Below are positions 56,397-64,000 of a stretch of 64,000 nt of DNA, piece by piece (the stretch's first letter is position 1; each line of letters starts with the position of its first letter). The notes beneath the pieces are model-generated. The model saw only the letters and a program-made list of their open reading frames with translations. It was not told where the DNA came from and ran no database searches. The position numbers and the translations under genes were made by a program. Source of the stretch: Pinus tabuliformis (Eukaryota; Streptophyta; Pinopsida; Pinales; Pinaceae); assembly GCA_031772625.1 (NCBI GenBank), contig CM062818.1, forward strand, positions 1,283,760,277 through 1,283,824,276, written 5' to 3'.

Positions 56397-57614
56397 TGCT
56401 TGTCATCCACGCACAATGTGACACAACACACCGATAAGTCTGCAAAGTGCCTTTCATGTGCTTTAAATTTTTTTATTTTTGTGGACGCATTCAAAATTTA
56501 AATGGTTTTTTTGCATTGCTTTATCTTTCTTGTCTATTTGTTTGCTTGAATATCTTTCTTGTCAACCATGCCATCACTTACACGGTTCAACCAATGCGTC
56601 GGTGGCCGCATTGTAAATATCACTTCATGTGAATTGGCCCATGCTCTCCTTAGCTTAGGAGTAGAAGTAGTGTTTGCGTTCCTGTTTTGTTTTGCTTATT
56701 CTATTTTGTTTCCTTTTACTTATTTCCTTTGCTTCTTTGCTTGTGTCCCCGTAGGATTAGTTTCTGCATGAAACCGTGTTTGGCTTCCTAAGATAGGTAG
56801 GGTGAAATACAAGAGGAATTGTACAACTATCAACATTTATTTATCTGCCTATTCCCTCTCTTTATGAGGATATTGCATTTCTTCTAGTTGATGATACCCT
56901 GATGAAAAATGCGTTCCTTTCAGAGTGAGTCATGGTGAAATCACAATGCTTGCACTCTTAACTAGTACCCTACTCTTATTGGTTTTCTATATTCAATTAA
57001 CCCTTGTCAACTTAGTCAAGTAGACTAAGGAGAGGGGGAAAACCTTAACAAGTATGTCAAAGGTATATATAAACATCCTTCTCCAAAGGGACAACCTCAT
57101 TTTCTCTCAATAAGTTGGGATCCCTCTTCCGCATCATGAAACAAATAAGTGCCTATGCATAGTTATTTGAAAAATGAAAAATGAAATGAAAAAATAAAAT
57201 AAAGGTGAAAGAAGGGAAAGGATTCTTACACAGAGAGGTGAAGCAAGTAACTCTGACGGGGTACTATCTAGGTTTGATAGCAAAGGAGCAATGCTTTTGT
57301 TAATTAAGTGACTCCATCGAGGTACTGTCCAGGTCTGCTGGCAGCGGTGCAACACCAGAGATAAAACTAAGACTCTGACAATCTATATTACTTGTGCATT
57401 TATAACCCCTCATCTCAAATTGGAACAACTCAGTTGACTTGGCTTGGTATGTGTGTTGCCGATAAAGAGAATGGTAGGGACTACATCTTTAACTCAAGCT
57501 AGTGAAGAAGTTGTGACAATCAAAGAATCAAACAATACTTCCGATAGAGTTAGACTCGCTTTATACGAGACAAGGTCTGTATAGAGAGCTAGAGTTCTAC
57601 CAGTGTGTCACCAA
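56397..57614 (+). other. 3' interior of element H without gene
   Basis: No supported frame. A loose 62-bp duplication (GGTACT-centred units at 57259 and 57321) and a purine-rich GGAGAGGGGGAAAACC at about 57030 are the only notable features. No clear polypurine tract directly precedes the LTR. Confidence 0.5.
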
Positions 57615-59767
57615 TGTTGTAGAAACTACAACCACCCTCCAAAATTTTTCCTTTGCTTCATTTTGGAGCCTCTCTCCTAAATCACAGTAGCTCATCTCGC
57701 ACTGACCCATGTACTCGTGCTTTGATGGAGCTTTATCTTTTGAATTATGGCTTGTGTTTTCTTACTCTATTCTCTATCAAAACCACAAGCTGATCTCTTG
57801 ACTTGGTTTCCACCCAGTTCTAGGCTCGCCTTAGAGAATTGTACAATCCTTGAGGGAAACTAGCCTTGTTCTCGGGAATTGCGAGTTCAAGCTGATAGTG
57901 AGACTTTAGCTCCAAAATTGTGAAGAACTAGTGGACAAATAGCCTTCAGTTGGGAAATTGTGCATAACATGAGAGGTAGCCCAGAGCCACTCAGCCCAGA
58001 AATTGTGCAGGACCTCACTATGCTAAAAAACTATGCAATGCATGAGCCAAATAGTTTCCCAGTCCTTCCCATAACTATGAAATATTTCTGGGCAATGCAT
58101 GGTAGGTTCTCCCTCAAAAAAGAAAGAAAACTAAAGGGAAACAAGCATCCTTAGGAAGCATGGATCTATTATGAGCTTCCCGAAGGTGGTATATTGTTAT
58201 CTTTAGAAGTTTCCGCCATGTGTCACTTTTTTCCTTGATCTCAGACATATGTGTCATAAATTCCAATTGGATCAATTATATGCAATGGATGCCTCTAGAG
58301 ATCATTTTTACATTTTATCATCAAGATATATCATTCCCGAGGAGATCAAGGAACATTCGGAGCATTGTCGTCTCTTTTCCAAGTGAGTTTCACTTTTATT
58401 GTCTTTTGCCACCTTTTTTGTCACTTTTTGTTGTTTAGCTTTTGAGAGTGTCGTTTCACTTGTTTCTCTAAATGACTGCTAGCATTTTAACTTGTTTTAT
58501 CTTGTATAAGTGTTTTTCCAAGTTATAGATTTCCTTTCCCAAGTGTCACATGATTTTTCCCATTTTGCACAAATGGTCATTATTGTGGCGACTCTCTTCA
58601 CATACTTCGTTGTCCTTAAGTTTTATTAATTGTTGCACTTGTTTCACATTCATACATAAACACATAGTCAGATATGCACCCATCATCACATCATTCTTCA
58701 GATATGCTTGATTTCCACATTCCTCATGGGTAGATCTGGGCTCATCTTGCTAGGATCTCACACTTCACTACATGCACTATGCAATCTAGGATCTCAATGC
58801 CTTTTCCTTGGCTTCTGGAATTGTGTAGAGCCTGTCTTGGCCTAGCTCCAATTGTACACTACACAGTTCTAGGATCTAGTCTCCCATATTGGCCATTGAG
58901 ATTGTGCAATCCATAGTCTCTGCCAGGCCCTGACTTAGACTAAACTACACATTGTGTAGTTCCAGTCATCAAGACTCCAAAATGACTATTGGGACTATGC
59001 GACGCACATTTCCCATAGTCAGTTAGTCACCCCTGTTAGTCAAAATTTCACAATCCCTCTCATTAGATGCGCTGATTTCTTCTTGATCATGCTATGAAGT
59101 TAGATTTGTAAGAGCTAATGTTTTCTTTCCATGAGTGTCCTTTTTGTCCCATAGGTACCACACTCGTGAAGCACTTCTCTCTAGTAGTCACTATACCATG
59201 GTTCCAAAAGAGAATTGATTCAAGAGAGACCACTGAAAGCAGTCCTAGCGAAGCAATTGAGCAAGCGCTAGTTAACTTGCCAATATATGTAGACACTCAT
59301 CTATTCATAGAAAATGAGCCAACACTAACATGGAAGCAAGGCCAACAACAGTAGCAAAAAGAAAAAATTTAGTACAAGATCAAGGAAAGAGGAAGTCACT
59401 GACATAATAGTGGGAGAACAAAGCTGTAGAGTGGAAGAAAATTAAATATTCATGCAAGCAGCTTTGACAGCAGAAGAAAAATGAATTAGAGGACAAAAGA
59501 AACATAGGAGAGGAAGAGAGAAAAGCAGAGCTTGTAGGTAACAGAGCTGAGATCGCGACAAGCAGAAGAACAACCGAATGAAGGACAAGAGCTGAGGAGG
59601 AAAGAATAGGAGGAGAAGTAGAAGTAGGAAGAAGAACAAAGGAAAGGCACAGTGGTAGAGCAAACAACACCAATACAAGTTGATGAGCTGGAACAACCAG
59701 CAACTGAGGAAAAGAGTGAATAGATACAGGTTCCCTCACAATTTCTAAACAGAAGAACCAAGTTGGG

Positions 59768-60088
59768 CTAGAGATTGATGAGTACATGGAGCAGCTAAGA
59801 TGAGAGCTCACCAGGGAAGACTTGGAGCTGAGTGCACATAACATGCAAAAGTACATTGGTGGTCCCGTCATGGTCAACACCATGTTGCACATGCTTCAGA
59901 ACGAGTTGGATATAGGTTCCAAGACCATATACCCATGTGCTATAGAGACAAGAGTCCACTATCAGAAAGACACCACCAAGTAGTTTGGGGACATCATCAT
60001 GCAGTACCAAGCTTGGCACCAATATGTGACTCAGAAGCACCAAGTGGAGGTTGTCGAGTTGGCCTTTCGCCAAACTTCAGAATCATAG
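59768..60088 (+). pseudogene. coding-like segment inside the 3' LTR of H
   Basis: Second copy of the 107-codon stretch. It has LEIDEYMEQLR, the same TGA at codon 12, EDLELSAHNMQKYIGGPVM, WHQYVTQKHQVEVVEL and the QTSES end. It has one extra TAG (after QKDTTK) not shared with the other copy. Preserved frame and length over 321 bases, despite many substitutions, argue for former coding function. Confidence 0.55.
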
Positions 60089-60312
60089 TGTTTTTTCTTG
60101 TTACGCTATCTCTAGCCTATTTTGTCTTACATGGGTACATGTGGAAAAGGTAATATTATTTGTAAATATATTGTAAGTGAAATTCAAAGTGTCATTAGTA
60201 GAATGTGAAAGGTTATCATGTTATGTAATGAGTTACTTGTAAGGAAGTTGAAGAGTCATGAGGGTAGTCAAAGAGTCACAAAAGGGAATGTCAAGGGTCA
60301 CCCACTCCTTGT

Positions 60313-60320
60313 TATAAATA
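60313..60320 (+). promoter_or_regulatory. TATA element in 3' LTR of H
   Basis: TATAAATA followed by GAATCTCATAACTC, conserved in position in both LTRs. Confidence 0.55.
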
Positions 60321-61032
60321 GAATCTCATAACTCATAGAAGGGGCTTTTGGGAGCCAATATTTTGGCTAGGCTTAAGCTTAGAGAAGGCTTGGGAGTATT
60401 GTGACGAGCCTTGGCTTCTCAACAATGTAGAGCAAGTATACTTCTTTGGAGGAGCAGGTGTTATTAACAGTAATGTTCCACTATTGGGGCTAGTTGTTGT
60501 CATTGGTGTATGTATGGATGGAAATTTCACTTATAATAATAATAACTGAGCCAACACGCTTTCATGCATATGTTGCTATTTTAGTTGGAATATTCTTTTT
60601 CTTTAGCAATTTATGTTGTTTAACTTACACATTTTCTTATGAACTATTTTGAATGCGATTGTATGAATCTTTTTGAATGCATGTTGTTGGATCAACCCGT
60701 CACTTTGGTTTGTGGACTATTCCACATTTCAGCTTGTGATTTCATTTCGCTTGTGTGTTCCTTTAAATTTGTGTACTATTACAGGCTTCTAAGGGGCACA
60801 CTTCCTTTTCCCATCCATGTGTTAGAACCCCCATGCATCTCACTTGACTCACTGCAAGGTCACACACTTCCTTCCAACAAAATTCATCATACTTTATCTC
60901 TGTGCGCTTCCATGGTCAAGGAACTACATTACCACCCACTATTGGGACTCCTACTCCAAATTGTTTGATGTCTAGTTGGGACTTCTTAGCAAAGAGATCC
61001 CCTGAATTTTGGCGGGTGCAACACCATCAAAA

Positions 61033-61824
61033 ATATGCTAGGTTATTGGGATAGGGGACTGAGGTTCACTTCCCCAATAATAGAAAACAAACATATCATC
61101 TTGAGATAGGGCGTGTAAATCCACTTTTAGTGGCACAATCTAGGAAGCCCTTCTACCACAAGGGCTAAACACTAGGCTATATTAGGACATTTAGAGTGAC
61201 CTCCCATCTCTACTTAGAACCAGTGTTGGTTATATCTAGGAAATGCATCATACTTGTGGGCGTCTCCTTCAGGAGGCTCTAGACTTGATACCCTACCCTT
61301 GTGTGTAGTTTTAATTGATGACTATCCCTCGTGGAAGTGTTTTTGTTGGTGGTGACATTAGTGGCCTATCATATGATTCTATCATAGGTGATAGTGAGGG
61401 GGTTACTCCTTGTTGTACTTGGGGAGGATTTAAGGAATACTCACTCGATCCTCTTGGAGGGTGTTCCATGACTCATAATATAACTTGGTCTCAAGTTGGA
61501 TTGTTAAGTAGACAAATTTTATAACTTTCCCAACCATTTCCACACCATTGACCTGCAAATTGATTAAGTGATATTTATCGGCCAGAGGATCTCTTTCCCA
61601 CTCTAGTTTTCTTGGTTTGTTTCCATAGGATCTCTTTAGTGGGTGATGTTTTCTCTCTTGTATATAGTGGCCTTGGGAATTTTATTCATTCATGCTTATA
61701 TCACCTTTGGGTGCCACCATGACATATTTTCGTTGCATCATTCTCATAGAATTGCGGTCCTTCCCCCTACGAGGTAGTTCCACCTCCCCATAGATGTAGA
61801 CTTAATTAAAACATAGGTACATTT
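61033..61824 (+). other. unassigned sequence between H and the next gag
   Basis: No domain recognised. The short open frame 61315-61524 (Gly/Ser-rich) might belong to the leader or N-terminal part of the following element. Confidence 0.4.
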
Positions 61825-62490
61825 GTGTCTCAAGATTATTTGGGTGCTCCTCAGAGGCCCAAACCTTCCATTAATAGAGTGGTTGACCAAGATCTAACAC
61901 CTCATCATCCTACCTTTGAACCCATCTTGTTAGGTAGGGATATTGACTTATCTAGATATTTACACAGTCCCTTACATGATTCATTCATTGATAACATTAA
62001 TAATTTTTTGTTGGAACCAATTGTGTATACACCTATAGTTACTAATTCTCTTCCACAGGCCATGTCCACATCCATTCCTTTGACCATGGATCCCTTCCAA
62101 ACTACATCCTTTGAAAACTATTTCTCCTCATTTTGACAGAATCTTAGTGGAATTCCACCATTTGTCACATCCAATATGGATACCTCCACATCAGTGACCT
62201 TTACATCTCCATTCACAATGAATAGAGGTTGTAGTTCCATTGAATCTAATATCCCTATGTCTCCTATTGGAGGGTATAACTTTTCTTTGAGATTTGGTTT
62301 CACGGGCCTCACGATGGGTTTAGGTATCTCCGTAGGAAGTATGAAAATATGCAATAATGGATTTCCATATGGTTGGAACCCTTTTAGTGTATCCATGTCA
62401 TCCTCTAGCAACACAGGAGGTATGGTCATTTCTAGTGGGTTCAATAATCCTCTTGGCAGTTCACTGAATGGAGGACCTACATTCTAAAGT
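61825..62490 (+). pseudogene. N-terminal Ser/Gly/Asn-rich region of gag (element J)
   Basis: The plus frame 61825-62136 (PTFEPILLGRDIDLSRYLHS) passes a TGA. It continues at 62176-62487 in the same orientation with Gly/Ser/Asn-rich sequence (NTGGMVISSGFNNPLGSSLN). Such low-complexity N-terminal regions precede the gag core in some plant gypsy elements. No domain is named from this part alone. Confidence 0.5.
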
Positions 62491-62909
62491 CACACATTTG
62501 ATCCTTGGAATGGGCTTAGGGGGAAAAACACTTTTTACATGTATAATCCATGAGTTCCTGATCCTATCAATAACACCTTCGGATCCCCCTATGGTCTAGG
62601 AAGTCAACAACCTCTTGGAAATCCTTTTTCCACTAGGGTCACTTACCTTGGAGGCGTTAACCAATATCAAATTTACATGGGAATTAGAGCTAAAAACTAT
62701 GGTCAATCCACTCTTGTGCATAGAACTACTACTGGAAACAATGATATGGGGGGAGGAAATATCCTCCACTTGTGTCATAAGGTGCCTCTAACCCCTGTTA
62801 AGCTTCATTCACATCTCCTTTCTTAGAAACTCTAGCTTTGCCTGATCTTTCTAAGTTGATGAACGACCCCATATGAAATAATATTGCATGGCCACCTTTT
62901 CCACATAAG

Positions 62910-63840
62910 ATGCTAGTAGATATTCCAAAATTCGATGGTAAGATTGGAGAAGACCATGTATCTCATATCACCACTTATCATCTATGGTGTTCATATAATT
63001 ATTTCATGGATTATAGCATCAAGTTGCATATTTTTCAATAGATTCTCATCAACAATGCTTCCAAGTGGTATATTGATCTAAAATCTGCCATTCACGATAC
63101 TTTCATATCTTTGGCACAAACATTTGTTAATCATTATAAATTTCATGTTATATATGAAGTAAGAACAAATATCCTCACCACATTTCATCAGGATAACTCC
63201 ACCCATATTTTTGATCATATTCATGAGTGGAGGAGATGACCAGATTTTCTTCGAACCAAACTTCTTGATGAAGTGATTAATGAGTGGCTTATTAAATATT
63301 TACTACCTGGCATCACCTTATATGTGGAAAATGATGGACCTAAAACTGAATATTAAGCTTTCTTGTGTTCCCACCAACCCCACTTGATTTATTCTCAGTT
63401 GAACACCTTGTACCAATGCATTCCAAATGCTCCTCAACCATCAACTGGTCCTTTAATTCAGAAATACATAACAAATTCATATGGATTTTTGGGCTTTGTA
63501 TCATCTAGAAACATAGGATAACTAACCTCTCAAATGGGCCAACTAGACATCTCTTCTAGTGCCCCAGCTAGTCATCCTACTACTCAAACTCGTTATGTCC
63601 TTGTTCCCACCATTGAGGTAAATTATTTTCAAGCCCCCTCAAACAAGAATCCTCAACAACTAGGAGGGATAAAGAAAAATAATAAGTCTAGGAATTCATC
63701 TAAGAAACAAAGGGCATCAAAAACCCAATATAACACAGGGAGTGGCACAAAAGAGAAGAATAAGAAGAATCACTTTCCCTACAATATTTTTGGGGACTAT
63801 CATCTTACTCATTAGTGCCATTGAATGGATGAGACTCATT
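62910..63840 (+). pseudogene. Ty3/gypsy gag core and zinc knuckle (element J)
   Basis: The plus frame starts IPKFDGKIGEDHVSHITTYH. It continues ASKWYIDLKSAIHDTFISLA, TFHQDNSTHIFDHIHEWRR and EVINEWLIKYLLPGI, then QLNTLYQCIPNAPQ. This is a full retrotransposon gag domain. A basic Lys/Asn stretch (63660-63770) leads to a decayed knuckle, HFPYNIFGDYHLTH, where both first Cys have changed to Tyr/Phe. Five or so in-frame stops are present. The rest of the element lies beyond the window. H may have inserted in its leader. Confidence 0.78.
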
Positions 63841-64000
63841 AGTATTTATCGTAACAAACTTCTCATCAACCAGTTGTCTTGACGGATCCATTTATGACCT
63901 AGAAACAAAACATGGTTGCAAATCCTCCACCCCCTTAGCAAGGGGGGCTGGTTAAAACTCTTATGATTTCCTCACCTTCAACACAAGATATATTTATGGT

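Larger units (their letters stand above)
50125..61032 (+). mobile_element. element H: non-autonomous LTR retrotransposon with 3.4 kb LTRs
   Basis: Long direct repeats 50125-53554 and 57615-61032 bound a 4.06 kb interior, of which 1.15 kb is a later solo LTR. A primer-like TGGCACTAGAAGGAGGGCC lies at 53559-53577, five bases after the left LTR. The flanks ATAGG (50120-50124) and ATATG (61033-61037) could be a drifted duplication. The interior has gag-like and acidic coding remnants but no RT, RNase H or integrase. The class resembles large retrotransposon derivatives (LARDs). The LTRs are clearly diverged, so insertion is old. Confidence 0.82.
57615..61032 (+). mobile_element. 3' LTR of element H
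   Basis: Starts TGTTGTAGAAACTACAACC. Its end (CATCAAAA) has drifted from the CGTCAACA of the partner. It has TATAAATA at 60313-60320 and the second copy of the coding-like segment. Confidence 0.85.

Noticed and set aside
59380-59892. Minus-strand 170-residue frame, Leu/Ser/Phe-rich
   Set aside because: Antisense to the Glu/Lys-rich coding-like part of the H LTR. The hydrophobic look comes from complementing purine-rich codons.

Overview
The window looks like plant nuclear DNA from a large, repeat-rich genome. It is AT-rich and made almost entirely of old LTR retrotransposons, mostly Ty3/gypsy, nested inside one another. Primer-binding sites match a plant initiator-Met tRNA, and one short insertion has the look of a plant tRNA-derived SINE. 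No ordinary host gene, rRNA, complete tRNA gene or CRISPR array was found. A gymnosperm-like genome would fit, but the sequence alone does not fix the species. Every coding region is broken by stops, frameshifts or deletions, or is cut by the window edge.

Layout. 1-477: 3' end of a + strand gypsy element (Z), inserted in a - strand internally deleted gypsy element (Y, 478 to about 3243). 3244-6690: AT-rich sequence without recognisable genes. 6735-8172 and 35299 onward: a + strand gypsy relic (E) split by a 27 kb nest. The nest is element A (-, 8173-35298, target duplication GACAT). Element B (-, 15097-32204, duplication CAATA) sits inside A's gag. Element C (+, 16506-19391, duplication TAATC) sits inside B's left LTR. 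That is four levels of insertion. 36113-36689: an isolated LTR related to C. 37226-46113: gypsy element F (-), with a 3.1 kb LTR-like insertion G (42875-45976) in its 5' LTR. 46259-46420: a SINE with a 17-bp target duplication. 47840-48165: an integrase relic. 50125-61032: element H (+), with 3.4 kb LTRs and no reverse transcriptase or integrase, carrying a solo LTR (I, 55249-56391). 61825-64000: a + strand gypsy gag running off the window.

How the parts relate. A, B and F carry recognisable gag, protease, RT/RNase H and integrase. B also has a long extra ORF downstream of pol, resembling the env-like ORF of Athila/Tat-type elements. C (gag plus protease-like only) and H (gag-like plus acidic ORF) lack polymerase and integrase, so they would have depended on enzymes made by other elements.

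The most unusual signal is in B, starting just after the pol stop. Four hairpins at 24204-24394 share one architecture: an inner CCTC/GAGG stem and an A4 bulge on the B-sense strand. Their outer stems have different sequences, and all seven non-Watson-Crick positions in those stems are G-U pairs only on the B-sense strand. This looks like an RNA structure kept in the B transcript. A second notable signal is a coding-like segment of 107 codons, present in the same frame inside both LTRs of H.
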